Of a DNA stretch of 64,000 nt, positions 34,429 through 43,708 are shown one piece after another. The stretch lies in assembly GCA_900079685.1 (NCBI GenBank), contig LT599018.1, positions 124,001-188,000 of the forward strand, read 5' to 3'. A program made the translations under genes and the position numbers. A model generated the notes under the pieces. That model was given only the letters and a program-made list of their open reading frames with translations. It did not search any database and was not told where the DNA came from. Source of the stretch: an uncultured delta proteobacterium (GTDB lineage Bacteria; Desulfobacterota; Desulfovibrionia; Desulfovibrionales; Desulfovibrionaceae). Positions within the stretch are counted from its first letter, which is position 1; every line of letters begins with the position of its first letter.

Positions 34429-35355
34429 ATGAATACTGTTTATGACGTTATCATCGTTGGCGCCGGCCCGGCCGGCATGACCGCGGCCATATACGCGATC
34501 CGTTCCAACCTGAAAGTGCTGCTCCTCGACCGGCTTTCTCCCGGCGGGCAGATGGTCAACACCAACGAAGTGGAGAATTACACCGGGGCGGGCAGGCTGA
34601 GCGGCGCTGATCTTGCGATCAGAATGTTCGAGCATACCCAGGAACTCGGCGTGGAATTCGATTACAAAACGGTGCGCGACATTGTTAACGACGGCGCGCT
34701 TAAAACCGTTGTGTGCGAAGAGGATGATACGGTCTATACAACCCGCTCCGTAATCCTCGCCACCGGAACCGTGCCGCGCAGGCTGGGCGTACCGGGAGAA
34801 GACAGGTGGGCGGGCTCGGGCATCAGCTGGTGCGCCATCTGTGACGGGCCGCAATACCGGGGCAAGCGGGTGGCGGTTATCGGCGGCGGAAATTCCGCGG
34901 TTGAGGAGGCCCAGTATCTTGCCGGAATCTGCGAAAAGGTCACCGTCATCACCATGCTTGATCTCACGGCCGACCCCAAGGCCTGCGGCATTTTGTGCAC
35001 GCGTGACAACGTGGAAATACATACCTACCAGGAAGTGCTGGAGTTCACCGGAACGGATCGCCTCACCGGCGTCTCGTTCCACAGCACCCAGGAAGATAAC
35101 GGGATTTGCCACGTCCCGTGTGACGGGGTTTTCGAGTATATCGGTTTTCAGGCTTCCAACCAGGCATTCAGCCACCTGGGCATTGTCGACGCGACCGGCT
35201 GCATCGTGACGGACGGCCACATGCGCACAAGCGTCCCCGGCATTTTCGGCGCGGGCGATATTACGGCCAAGCACCTGCGGCAGATCGTCACGGCGGTTTC
35301 CGACGGCGCTGTCGCGGCCAACAGCGCCGCATCGTATGTGAAATCTCTGTCCTGA
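34429..35355 (+). CDS. trxB: Thioredoxin reductase-like flavoprotein
   Basis: A 308-residue protein with FAD loop GAGPAG (11-16), redox pair C135-A-I-C138 (SWCAICDG), nucleotide loop GGGNSA (152-157) and the C-terminal FGAGDITAKHLRQIVTA FAD block. It should reduce the thioredoxin encoded next. The position that in NADPH-dependent TrxB holds HRR and a following Arg instead reads ITMLDLTADPKA, so NADPH specificity is doubtful; atypical thioredoxin reductases that do not use NADPH are known from Desulfovibrio. It lies 75 bases after assT; a small hairpin (GGGAAGG/CCTTCCC) sits in the gap. trxA follows after 12 bases. Confidence 0.93.
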   Translation: MNTVYDVIIVGAGPAGMTAAIYAIRSNLKVLLLDRLSPGGQMVNTNEVENYTGAGRLSGADLAIRMFEHTQELGVEFDYKTVRDIVNDGALKTVVCEEDDTVYTTRSVILATGTVPRRLGVPGEDRWAGSGISWCAICDGPQYRGKRVAVIGGGNSAVEEAQYLAGICEKVTVITMLDLTADPKACGILCTRDNVEIHTYQEVLEFTGTDRLTGVSFHSTQEDNGICHVPCDGVFEYIGFQASNQAFSHLGIVDATGCIVTDGHMRTSVPGIFGAGDITAKHLRQIVTAVSDGAVAANSAASYVKSLS

Positions 35356-35367
35356 AGGGGGAATAGC

Positions 35368-35679
35368 ATGATCAAGGAACTGACCCAGAAAGAATTCGAC
35401 GAAATGGACCGCTCCCGGCCCATGCTGGTGGAGTTTTACTCCAAAACCTGCGGCCCGTGTAAAATGCTCTCCTTTGTGCTGAAGGAGATAGACAAGGCCA
35501 TGCCCGACTTTCCCATGTACCAGATCGACTTTGACGCGAATATCGAGCTCAAGGAACGTCTCGGCGTGAAGAGTTTCCCCACCATACTCTATTACAGAGA
35601 CGACCGGGAAGTTGAGCGGATGGAAGGTCTCAAGCAAAAAACAGCCATCATCAAAGCCATAGAAACTCTCGTGGGCTGA
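35368..35679 (+). CDS. trxA: Thioredoxin
   Basis: A 103-residue thioredoxin with active site C28-G-P-C31 (SKTCGPCKML) and the cis-Pro segment VKSFPTILYY near residue 72. The usual Trp before the first Cys is Thr. It reduces disulfides in the cytoplasm with electrons from the adjacent reductase. GGGGGAA-type ribosome site precedes the ATG. It is the last gene of the SLC13-assT-trxB-trxA unit and is followed by two terminators, which supports this operon boundary. Confidence 0.95.
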   Translation: MIKELTQKEFDEMDRSRPMLVEFYSKTCGPCKMLSFVLKEIDKAMPDFPMYQIDFDANIELKERLGVKSFPTILYYRDDREVERMEGLKQKTAIIKAIETLVG

Positions 35680-35728
35680 GCGGACGTTTTCCCCACGCCC
35701 GGAGCGGGCACGGGAAAAATGTCCGCTC
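35678..35728 (+). terminator. First terminator after trxA
   Basis: An inverted repeat starting in the stop codon: GAGCGGAC plus TTTTCCC on the left, GGGAAAA plus GTCCGCTC on the right, with a GC-rich loop and one mismatch. Confidence 0.7.
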
Positions 35729-35746
35729 CTCGCCGGGGAAACGCCC

Positions 35747-35780
35747 AAAAGGACGCTCCAGGCATGGGCGTCCCTTTTTT
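35747..35780 (+). terminator. Second terminator after trxA
   Basis: AAAAGGACGC paired with GCGTCC (35751-35756 and 35768-35773) followed by C and six T. Together with the preceding hairpin it closes the assT-trx operon. Confidence 0.75.
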
Positions 35781-35921
35781 GTTGTAATCATGTTTTACAA
35801 TAATCGCGGATGCGGTATCGTGGGAACATACACCGTGAACTCGTCACGCGATGTCCAGGGGGAGCGGGCCATGGAACAATCGCGGCTGTTCCGGACAACA
35901 CACACCCGTGGAGGAAAGAAC

Positions 35922-36341
35922 ATGAAATACGGCATGATGGCAGCTATGGCGTTTCTGGGATTTTGTCTCTGTTTGAGCCCGGCATACGCCGCGCAGGGCG
36001 GCGCCGTGGAGACGGTCAAGGAAGGCGCGCGCGATGCGGCCCAGGCGGTCAAGGAAAGCGCGCAGGATGCGGCCCATGGGATAGGCAAAGCCACGAGCGA
36101 GGCGACGCAGGCAGTGGGTGAGTATGTGGACGATGCCGCCATTACCGCGGCGGTCAAAAGCAAATTTCTGGCTCAAAAAGGTCTTGATTCCATGGACATC
36201 AGCGTCACCACGTCCGATGGCGTGGTGCTCCTCTCCGGCGGCGTGGAGCACGAAGCCCAGATCAGCCTGGCGGAGCGGGTGGCCAAAGAGGTCAATGGCG
36301 TCAAGAAAATCGTGAATAATCTCATTGTGTTCAAAAAGTAG
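35922..36341 (+). CDS. Secreted BON-domain protein
   Basis: A 139-residue protein. Residues 1-23 are a Sec signal peptide (cut after AYAA), residues 25-60 are an Ala/Lys/Glu amphipathic helix with repeats of AVKESAQDAA type, and residues 65-139 are a BON domain with DDAAITAAVKSKFL, VTTSDGVVLLSGGV and VKKIVNNLIV. BON proteins (OsmY type) bind phospholipids and protect the envelope under stress. The start at 35922 has GGAGGAAAG ahead; the upstream 44 codons of open frame lack a signal sequence context. Single-gene unit. Confidence 0.9.
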   Translation: MKYGMMAAMAFLGFCLCLSPAYAAQGGAVETVKEGARDAAQAVKESAQDAAHGIGKATSEATQAVGEYVDDAAITAAVKSKFLAQKGLDSMDISVTTSDGVVLLSGGVEHEAQISLAERVAKEVNGVKKIVNNLIVFKK

Positions 36342-36354
36342 CGGGCAACGGAGA

Positions 36355-36394
36355 GGCCGGGCGCGCGAGGTTTTCACGCGCCCGGCCGTCTTTT
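36355..36394. terminator. Hairpin terminator between BON gene and PAS hybrid kinase gene
   Basis: GGCCGGGCGCG at 36355-36365 pairs with CGCGCCCGGCC at 36377-36387, followed by GTCTTTT. It lies between convergent genes and can serve both. Confidence 0.85.
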
Positions 36395-36415
36395 GCCTCG
36401 AACGTTCCTATTGAA

Positions 36416-39223
36416 TCAGTCGCCGCCCGCCGGCGGCCGCGCGAGCCATTTGTCCAGGGTGGCGTACAGCACGTCCGGGGAAATCGGCTTGGTGATATGG
36501 TCGTTCATCCCGCTCTCAAGGCTCTTTTCCTTGTCGCCCGCCATGGCGTGCGCCGACATGGCGACGATGGGCAGGCAGTCGTGGCAGCTGTCCGTCCGGA
36601 TGGCCCGGGTGGCCGTGAGGCCGTCCATGACGGGCATCTGAATATCCATCGGCACGAGGTCGTACCGCCCCTGGCCGACCATTTGCACCGCCTCCTGGCC
36701 GTTGTTGGCGATATCCACAGAATACCCGACCGTTTTCAGAAGTTCCTCGGCGATCATCTGGTTGATTTCGTTGTCTTCCACCAGAAGAATGTGGCCGTGA
36801 CGCCGCTCGCCGGGCTGGCCCGAGAGGTGGGCGGGCACATTGCAATCGCCGGGGTTGAACGCGGCGGCGGCGCATCGCGTGCATTTCGCGGGATCCTGGT
36901 TGTCACAGACTTCGAAAACAGCGGTGAAAAAGAACGTGGCGCCCTTGCCGGGCATGCTTTCCGCCCAGATATCGCCGTGCATCATGCCGACGAGGCTCTT
37001 GGAAATGGCAAGGCCGAGGCCCGTGCCGCCGTATTTTCTGGTCGTGGAGGCATCCGCCTGGGTGAAGGCCACGAACAGGCGGTTCAATTGCTCCTGTGTC
37101 AGCCCTATGCCCGTGTCCCGCACGGAGAACGTGTAGCGGGCTTTTGATTCCTCCAGTTGCTCGCTGCTGATGGCCACGCGGATTTCCCCCGCGTCCGTAA
37201 ACTTGAGCGCGTTGCCGACGAGGTTGAACAGCACCTGCTTCAGCCGCAGGGGGGCGCCGATGACGCGGTTGGGCGGAATATCCGCATCCACCCGGAAGGC
37301 GAGGCCTTTTTCCTCTATCTTCGCGGCGAACACGATCCCCAGCTCGTCGCAGATTTCCTGCAGCGAAAACGGAAGGTTCTCTATTTCCAGCTTGCCGGCC
37401 TCGATCTTCGAGAAATCCAGTATGTCGTTGATGATGCGTAAGAGGTTGTTCGCGGAAAACAGCGTTTTTTTTGCGTAGTCCAGCTGGGTGGGTTGCAGCC
37501 CGGTATTGATGAGCAGGTGGAGCATGCCGAGAATCCCGTTCATGGGGGTGCGGATCTCGTGGCTCATGTTCGCCAGGAATTCGCTTTTCGCCCGCGTGCT
37601 TTCTTCCGCCGCGTCCCGCGCAAGGCGCAGATCGGATTCAACCTTGTGCATCTCGTTAAGCATGGCCTTGAGTTCGCGCAGGTCCCGCGTGTACCCGGCA
37701 ACGATGAATTCCCCCCTGTGTTTGACCCGCACAAGGATGATTTCCGCCGGGATGGGCTCGCCGTCGAGCTTCTGGTGCATCCACTCGAACCGGCAGTACC
37801 CCTCGTTGAACGCGATGGTGATGTTCGCCAGAGCCTTCTCGGACGAGGGCACGCCATCGGGCTGGAGTTCGGGCGAGAGCTCGAAAAACCGGTCGAGGTA
37901 TTCCTGTTTGTCCCTGAGGCCGAACAGCTTGACCGCTTCCTGGTTGCAGTCGATGTTGTTGAAATTCTTATCCCACAGGTTGCAGCAAAGCGGAGTGGCG
38001 TCCAGCATGACCTGCGTCCGCTCGTCCGCCTCGCGCATGTTGGCCAGCATCGCTTTCAGTTCACGCAGGTCGCGGGTGTAGCCCACCACGATATACCCGT
38101 CGCGGTGCTTGACCCGGACAAGGGTGATCTCCGCCGGGATGGGCTCGCCGTCGAGCTTCTGGTGCATCCATTCGAACCGGCAGTACCCCTCGTTGAACGC
38201 GATGGTGATGTTTGCCAGCGCTTTCTCGGAAGAGCGCCTGCCGTCGGGCTGGAACTCGGGCGAGAGGTCGGAGAAACGGTCGAGATATTCTCGTTTATCT
38301 TTGAGCCCGAAGAGTTTGACGGCTTCCTGGTTGCAGTCGATGTTGTTGTAGTCTTTGTCCCAGAAATTGGCGCAAAGCGGGGTCGCGTCCAGCATGATCT
38401 GGGCCCGTTCGTCGGCTTCGCGCATTTTTTCCATGGTGGCTTTCAATTCGCGCAGGTCGCGGGTGTACCCGACCACGATGAAACCGTCGCGGTGTTTCAC
38501 GCGCACAAGGGTTATCTCCGCCGGGACCGGTTCGCCGTTGAGTTTCTGGTGCATCCACTCAAAGCGGCAGTATCCTTCTTTGAAGGCGGTGGTGATGTTC
38601 GCCAGCGCTTTCTCGGAGGAGAGCCTGCCGTCTGGCTGGAATTCGGGCGAAAGCTCGGGAAACCGGTCGAGATATTCCTGCTTGTCCTTGAGCTCGAACA
38701 GTTTGACGGCTTCCTGGTTGCAGTCGATATTGTTGCAGTTGCTGTCCCAGAAGTTGGCGCAGAGCGGGGTCGCATCAAGCATGATCTGGGTGCGCTCGTC
38801 GGCCTCGCGCATTTTTTCCATGGTGGCTTTCAGCTCGCGCAGATCACGGGTATAGCCCGCAACCACGTGCTCGCCGTTGTAGATGGTGCGCACAAGGGTT
38901 ATTTCCGCCGGTATCGGCTCGCCGTCGAGCTTTTGGTGCAGCCATTCAAAGCGGCATTGGCCTTTTTCAAAGGCTTCGGTCACATAAGCCAGGGCGGCTT
39001 CGTGCGAGCTTCTCCCGTCGGGCTGGAACGCGGGCGAAAGTTCGTGGAACCGTTCCAGATATTCTTTTTTGCTGGTCAGGTCGAACAATCTGACTGCCTC
39101 GTCGTTGCAGTAGATATTCACAAACGCTTTGTTCCAGCAGTTAAGGCACATCGGCATCGCGTCAATGAGCGCCAACGCGAGATCAAATGTGTTATTATCG
39201 GCTTGTAATTTATCAAAATTCAT
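36416..39223 (-). CDS. Cytoplasmic hybrid histidine kinase with four tandem PAS domains
   Basis: A 935-residue soluble protein: four PAS units (about residues 19-147, 148-276, 277-405, 406-534), HisKA with H555 ([14 protein letters not shown]), HATPase_c ([16 protein letters not shown]), and a C-terminal receiver ([25 protein letters not shown]). Each PAS unit has three conserved cysteines (PxC near its start, xCNxEAV, and CRFEW), so redox, heme or metal sensing is possible. There is no membrane segment. Start: ATG 39223 ([11 protein letters not shown]) with GGGG ahead; MRILKELG 10 codons upstream is an alternative. No receiver-only partner is adjacent. Confidence 0.9.
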   Translation of the reverse strand: MNFDKLQADNNTFDLALALIDAMPMCLNCWNKAFVNIYCNDEAVRLFDLTSKKEYLERFHELSPAFQPDGRSSHEAALAYVTEAFEKGQCRFEWLHQKLDGEPIPAEITLVRTIYNGEHVVAGYTRDLRELKATMEKMREADERTQIMLDATPLCANFWDSNCNNIDCNQEAVKLFELKDKQEYLDRFPELSPEFQPDGRLSSEKALANITTAFKEGYCRFEWMHQKLNGEPVPAEITLVRVKHRDGFIVVGYTRDLRELKATMEKMREADERAQIMLDATPLCANFWDKDYNNIDCNQEAVKLFGLKDKREYLDRFSDLSPEFQPDGRRSSEKALANITIAFNEGYCRFEWMHQKLDGEPIPAEITLVRVKHRDGYIVVGYTRDLRELKAMLANMREADERTQVMLDATPLCCNLWDKNFNNIDCNQEAVKLFGLRDKQEYLDRFFELSPELQPDGVPSSEKALANITIAFNEGYCRFEWMHQKLDGEPIPAEIILVRVKHRGEFIVAGYTRDLRELKAMLNEMHKVESDLRLARDAAEESTRAKSEFLANMSHEIRTPMNGILGMLHLLINTGLQPTQLDYAKKTLFSANNLLRIINDILDFSKIEAGKLEIENLPFSLQEICDELGIVFAAKIEEKGLAFRVDADIPPNRVIGAPLRLKQVLFNLVGNALKFTDAGEIRVAISSEQLEESKARYTFSVRDTGIGLTQEQLNRLFVAFTQADASTTRKYGGTGLGLAISKSLVGMMHGDIWAESMPGKGATFFFTAVFEVCDNQDPAKCTRCAAAAFNPGDCNVPAHLSGQPGERRHGHILLVEDNEINQMIAEELLKTVGYSVDIANNGQEAVQMVGQGRYDLVPMDIQMPVMDGLTATRAIRTDSCHDCLPIVAMSAHAMAGDKEKSLESGMNDHITKPISPDVLYATLDKWLARPPAGGD
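37622..38782 (-). repeat. Three near-identical 387-bp tandem repeats inside the PAS kinase gene
   Basis: PAS units 2, 3 and 4 repeat with a period of exactly 129 codons and very high nucleotide identity over long stretches; unit 1 upstream is a more diverged copy. The pattern suggests recent internal duplication or gene conversion. Confidence 0.9.
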
Positions 39224-39982
39224 GTAGAGCCCCAACTCTTTCAAAATACGCATGCACCCGCGTGTACGCGCCATATAATACCAAAACGCCCGAGCGACAA
39301 GTATCCCCGGCTATATATAAAAATATTGATTTATTCGGCGGCAGCGCGGTTTCCCTTGCCGGGACACTTCGCGCGGGCAGGCATACTGCACGGCGTGTCC
39401 CTGCCCACACTCCGGATTAGAATAAAAGATCTGATACAACGGCCTGTTCTGTTGTGCACGCATGTGCGGCCGTCCGGCAGTCCGGTCCGCCGGCCACCGT
39501 GCCCAGGCAATGGCCGCAAACGGTAATGCAGAGACCAGGGAACGGGCGGATGCCTTTCCGCAACGGGGCAATGTATCGCCGTATCGTTTCGCGCAACCCG
39601 TTTCGCCAGTGCGCAACGCGTTCTGGGAAGACAGCTTTTCCGTGTATGGCGACTTAATACTGAAATAATAATATGTTATATGTTTATATATATGTCTTTA
39701 TTGGCGCAACTTTGTAATATTAAGGATTATCAGCCCTCAAAAATATCACATTCATCCATGTGAAGCGGATGAAACAGGAAAAACAATTTTCTGAATTTAC
39801 GAAGAAGCGGGAATGTATATAGTGCCAATAAATTTTTTGTGTAGCCAAAAATGGCGGTTTTACAGTATGATCGTGGAGCCATGATTTACGAAACTTTTTC
39901 CGGATACATTTTTCTTTCTAGTCAAAGAAGATTCTCATTGCTATAACGCAGTCACGGAATGCGTTATTACGTGGGGGCTGGG
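39224..39982. other. Gene-free region between two divergent hybrid kinase genes
   Basis: Nearly 760 bases with no supported gene. The left part (39224-39650) is GC-rich with only short unsupported frames. The right part (39655-39960) is strongly AT-rich, with many TATA-like stretches, and likely holds the promoter of the following kinase. It includes TTTTTCCGGATACATTTTTC-type sequence but no clear operator. Confidence 0.5.
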
Positions 39983-42900
39983 ATGAGACGTTTACTGGCC
40001 GTGTTTCCCGCTTTGGTGCTTGTGGGCCTGCTTGCCGGGCCCGCGTTTTCCGCTGAAACACAGACACTGAATTTTGTTATCAATATAGACGAGTCCACGC
40101 TGGTCGACAGAGTCCTGCACGCCGCTTTGCAACGGGCCGGCTTCGCCATGACCATGGACGCCGCTCCCATGACCTACGCCATCCAGATGGCCAACAGCGG
40201 CGAGAGGGACGGCCTGGCCTCGCAGGTCAGGGGAATCGAGGGAAAATTCCCCAATCTGGTCATGGTTCCCGAGCAGCTGTTGAAAGTCAGTTTTCCGGTG
40301 TTCGCCCGGAGCGATTTCCCCATGGAAATCCGCTCGTGGCAAGATCTGTCCGGGTTGCGCGTGGGGCACTTGTATCAGAAAACATATATCATAAACCACT
40401 TGAACCCCGATTTGACGGCGAGCGTCCAGCGCGAATCCTTTTATGATCTGAACGTCGCCCTCGCAAACGGCGAGTGCGACGTCATCATCACCAGCGCAAC
40501 CTTCAAGACAGACCTCATTATCGCGCCGGGCCTGAAAAAGGTCGGCGTCCTGGACGACAGCTCCTCGTATACCTATCTGAACAAGAAATATGCGGATCTT
40601 GTTCCCGCGCTTGCCGAAAGTCTCCGCCAAATGAAGGCCGACGGCACCTATGAACGGCTCCTGAGTGGCGATTTTCAGGAAAACAGGCAGCAGAAGCAAA
40701 TTTTGCACATTTCTTCCTCGTATCCTGAAGACCCTTGGGAACAGGGGCTCAAACTCGGAATGGACGAAGAGCTGAGAAATAACAGGGATATCTTCTATCA
40801 CAATATCCCCCTCTACGATAACCGGTTCAAAACCGCGGGCGAGCGTGCGAAAAACGCGTATTATGCCGTCAGGACGCTATTCAGTTCGACCCCTCCGGAT
40901 TTGATCATCGCGTCCGGCAACAGCGCGTTGTTTTTTGTGTGCGGCTATTACAGCGTGTTTTTCAGCGGCATACCCGTCGTCTATTGCGATATAAGCCATG
41001 ACGTTCCGTATCTCTGGCTGCTCGGCGGCAACGGCCGGGGGGTGCTGGAACGCATCCCGGCCAGGGATACGGTCGATCTGATGCTGCGTCTTTACCCCGA
41101 TCTGAAACGTATTTTTGTCGTCAATGACTATACGGACAAGGGCCTTTCCTGGCGCAAGGCGATGGAGGAGGACCTGAACGGCTACACGGGTAAGGTCGCG
41201 ATCACCCACAGTGAGAATATCCCCTTCGCGGAACTCCAGAAAGTGATAGCAACGCTGCCCCCGCACTCGGCGATCCTTTTCGGGGAATACTCCATGGACA
41301 GCGCGGGCCTGTATTTCCCCCAGTCGGATCTGCAGCGAAAGGTCCGCGCCGTGGCGAAGGTTCCCATGTTCGGCACCATGGCCGACAGTTTCGGCTTCGG
41401 CCAGCTGGGCGGCAAATACGTCAATCCCGAAAGCCAGGGGAAGCTGGCCGCGGCCACGGCGCTTTCCGTCCTGGACGGGACGGCCGGGACCGCGCTCCCG
41501 CACGACACCGCCTCCCTGAACCGCTGGATGGCGGATGAGGCGGTTATGACGCGACTGGGGTTCACCAGGGACCGGTTTCCCGGGGATGCCCTGTTCATCA
41601 ACGGCAAGCCCACGCTTTACGAGTCAAACCCCCAGGCGTTTTTCCTTTTTATCGCCTTGTCCGTGCTCGGGAGCGCCACCATTGTCAGCCTCGCCGTTTT
41701 TACCGTTGTCATGCGGCGGAAAAATCTGCGCCTCATGAGCATCCAGAAAAGCCTGCACACGGCGGAAGAAATGAAGGAAGCCGCCGACGCGGCCAACCAG
41801 GCTAAAAGCCGTTTTCTGGCGAACATGAGCCACGAGATACGCACCCCCATGAACGCCATCATGGGGATGCTGAAAATAGCGAAAGACTCAAACGAACTGG
41901 GAAAAATACACGCGTCGCTCGCCGCGGCGGAGGCTTCCTCGGAACACCTCCTGGGCGTCATCAACGACATTCTGGATATTTCCAAGATCGAATCCGGGAA
42001 AATAGACCTCTTTGAAGAACCGTTCTGCCCGGAAGAGACCCTGGGCACCATCGTCAACGTGATCGCAGGCAAGGTCGCGGAAAAGGAGCAGGATCTGCTG
42101 ATCCGGTTCGGCACCGTCGTTCCTCCGCGGTTGTACGGCGACGTGATGCGTCTGAACCAGGTCGTCATCAACTTGCTTTCCAATGCTGTCAAGTTTTCAG
42201 ACCCCGGCTCCAAGATCCGCATGGACCTGAGCTGCCGGTGCGAAGGCGGACAGGCGACGGTGGAGTGCTCCGTTGCCGACGAGGGGATCGGTCTGAGCGA
42301 GGAACAGATGGCCGGGCTGTTCCAGGCGTTCCAGCAGGCGGATAACAGCATCACCAAACGGTTCGGCGGCACGGGGCTGGGGCTTGCCATATCCAAAAAG
42401 ATCATCTCCATGATGGGCGGCGACATCACGGTGACCAGCACCCTGGGCCAAGGGAGCCGGTTTACCTTTTTCGTCGTCCTGCGGGTCGCCGACGCCCTTC
42501 CGGACCCGGAATTCGACGCTTTGCTGCAAAAGGCCGCCTCCATGCACGTTCTTCTGGTCAATGACGACGCGGAGGCGGCCGGGTATACGTGTGAGATTCT
42601 GGATCATTACGGCGTCCGGTACGAAAGGGCGGGGAGTTGCGAAGAGGCCGCCGCCGTTCTGAAGGCATGCGAGGCGCGGGGCGATGCCGTGAACGTGGTG
42701 CTCATGGAGCATCATTTGGCGGGAGTTACGGCGTGTGAGGATTTACGGCGGCTCCGCCGGGAAGGCGAGCCGTTGCCCAAGATCATTCTGCTTTCTCCCC
42801 AGCATCCCGCCTCTCTCGGGGACGAGGCCAAAGACGCGGGCGTGGATCTTTTCCTGCAAAAACCGGTGCTCCCCTCCCCGTTGCTCCGGGCTCTGGGCGA

Positions 42901-43357
42901 AGTGCTGGGCATGGCGGCGCCCGCCGCCGAGGAAGAGTGCCGGGAAACCGTGAGAACATACCCCGGCAAACGCATCATGCTGGTTGAAGATATCGAAATC
43001 AACCGCGAGATCGTCAAGGCGCTGCTTGAGCCGACGCTGGCGGATATTATCGAGGCCGAGAACGGCCGGGAAGCGGTGGATCTTTTCAACGCGGATCCCG
43101 ACGGCTTCGACCTGATCCTCATGGACGTGCAAATGCCGGTCATGGACGGGTACACGGCCACCCGGGCCATACGCTCCAGCGACCATCCGCAGGGAGCGGA
43201 TATCCCCATTCTGGCAATGACGGCCAACGCGTTCCGGGAAGACATCGAGGAAGCCCGCCGCGCCCTGATGAACGGGCATGTGAGCAAACCCCTGGATGCG
43301 GCCAAACTGTACGAAACCCTTGCCGTTCATCTGTCCCATTCCACGGTGACGGCATAA
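39983..43357 (+). CDS. Periplasmic-binding-protein-fused hybrid sensor kinase with two receivers
   Basis: A 1124-residue protein. Signal peptide 1-24 (AFSA), a solute-binding domain of the SBP_bac_3 type (about 28-220), a second periplasmic binding fold of ABC-substrate-binding type (about 232-540), one membrane segment near 555-580, HisKA with H617 ([14 protein letters not shown]), HATPase_c ([16 protein letters not shown]) and two receivers. Receiver 1 has Glu909 where the phospho-acceptor Asp should be (LMEHHLAG), receiver 2 is canonical with D1048 ([13 protein letters not shown]). It should sense a periplasmic solute. Start 39983 ([10 protein letters not shown]) fits the signal peptide; an ATG 8 codons upstream is possible. 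Confidence 0.9.
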   Translation: MRRLLAVFPALVLVGLLAGPAFSAETQTLNFVINIDESTLVDRVLHAALQRAGFAMTMDAAPMTYAIQMANSGERDGLASQVRGIEGKFPNLVMVPEQLLKVSFPVFARSDFPMEIRSWQDLSGLRVGHLYQKTYIINHLNPDLTASVQRESFYDLNVALANGECDVIITSATFKTDLIIAPGLKKVGVLDDSSSYTYLNKKYADLVPALAESLRQMKADGTYERLLSGDFQENRQQKQILHISSSYPEDPWEQGLKLGMDEELRNNRDIFYHNIPLYDNRFKTAGERAKNAYYAVRTLFSSTPPDLIIASGNSALFFVCGYYSVFFSGIPVVYCDISHDVPYLWLLGGNGRGVLERIPARDTVDLMLRLYPDLKRIFVVNDYTDKGLSWRKAMEEDLNGYTGKVAITHSENIPFAELQKVIATLPPHSAILFGEYSMDSAGLYFPQSDLQRKVRAVAKVPMFGTMADSFGFGQLGGKYVNPESQGKLAAATALSVLDGTAGTALPHDTASLNRWMADEAVMTRLGFTRDRFPGDALFINGKPTLYESNPQAFFLFIALSVLGSATIVSLAVFTVVMRRKNLRLMSIQKSLHTAEEMKEAADAANQAKSRFLANMSHEIRTPMNAIMGMLKIAKDSNELGKIHASLAAAEASSEHLLGVINDILDISKIESGKIDLFEEPFCPEETLGTIVNVIAGKVAEKEQDLLIRFGTVVPPRLYGDVMRLNQVVINLLSNAVKFSDPGSKIRMDLSCRCEGGQATVECSVADEGIGLSEEQMAGLFQAFQQADNSITKRFGGTGLGLAISKKIISMMGGDITVTSTLGQGSRFTFFVVLRVADALPDPEFDALLQKAASMHVLLVNDDAEAAGYTCEILDHYGVRYERAGSCEEAAAVLKACEARGDAVNVVLMEHHLAGVTACEDLRRLRREGEPLPKIILLSPQHPASLGDEAKDAGVDLFLQKPVLPSPLLRALGEVLGMAAPAAEEECRETVRTYPGKRIMLVEDIEINREIVKALLEPTLADIIEAENGREAVDLFNADPDGFDLILMDVQMPVMDGYTATRAIRSSDHPQGADIPILAMTANAFREDIEEARRALMNGHVSKPLDAAKLYETLAVHLSHSTVTA

Positions 43358-43395
43358 GCATTCCGTCTTTTCCGGCGCTCCGGCGCGCATGGCAC

Positions 43396-43433
43396 GCCAA
43401 AAACGGGCATCCGCGAGGATGCCCGTTTTTGGC
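43396..43433 (+). terminator. Terminator after the binding-protein-fused kinase gene
   Basis: A perfect 17-bp stem (GCCAAAAACGGGCATCC and complement) with loop GCGA. Confidence 0.88.
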
Positions 43434-43708
43434 CGGTGGGCGGCACACCCGCTGCGCATGGCCCGTCCCGTCAGCCGTCAGGCGGCTGTTCCCCTCTTTC
43501 CTCCCCCCTGCGCACAGCCTGCGCCGTGCCTGACCGCCGCGCAAGTCCGGCACGGCGTTAGCCGAATGCTATAATAATAGTGTTAATCATATTAGCGTAT
43601 TATTCATGTGTGACCGAATGTGCGCCGTTCGGGCAACGGACGGCGCCGCACGATCGTCCGGCTTTACGGCAGGGCGGTACGACACGGAAGACACTGTGGA
43701 GGGAACGT

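Noticed and set aside
33592-35748. 718-codon reverse-strand open frame across assT, trxB and trxA
   Set aside because: Its translation has no motif and low-complexity composition; the plus-strand genes carry clear catalytic motifs and ribosome sites.
37622-38782. Regular repeats that could suggest a CRISPR array or minisatellite
   Set aside because: The period is 387 bp, in frame, and encodes PAS domains; there are no short repeats with unique spacers.
37493-39208. 571-codon plus-strand frame opposite the PAS kinase
   Set aside because: Its repeated character only mirrors the tandem PAS units of the real gene on the other strand.
39462-39668. 68-codon plus-strand frame in the large gap before the binding-protein-fused kinase
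   Set aside because: No ribosome site and no similarity that I recognise; overlapping frames of like length occur in all phases here.
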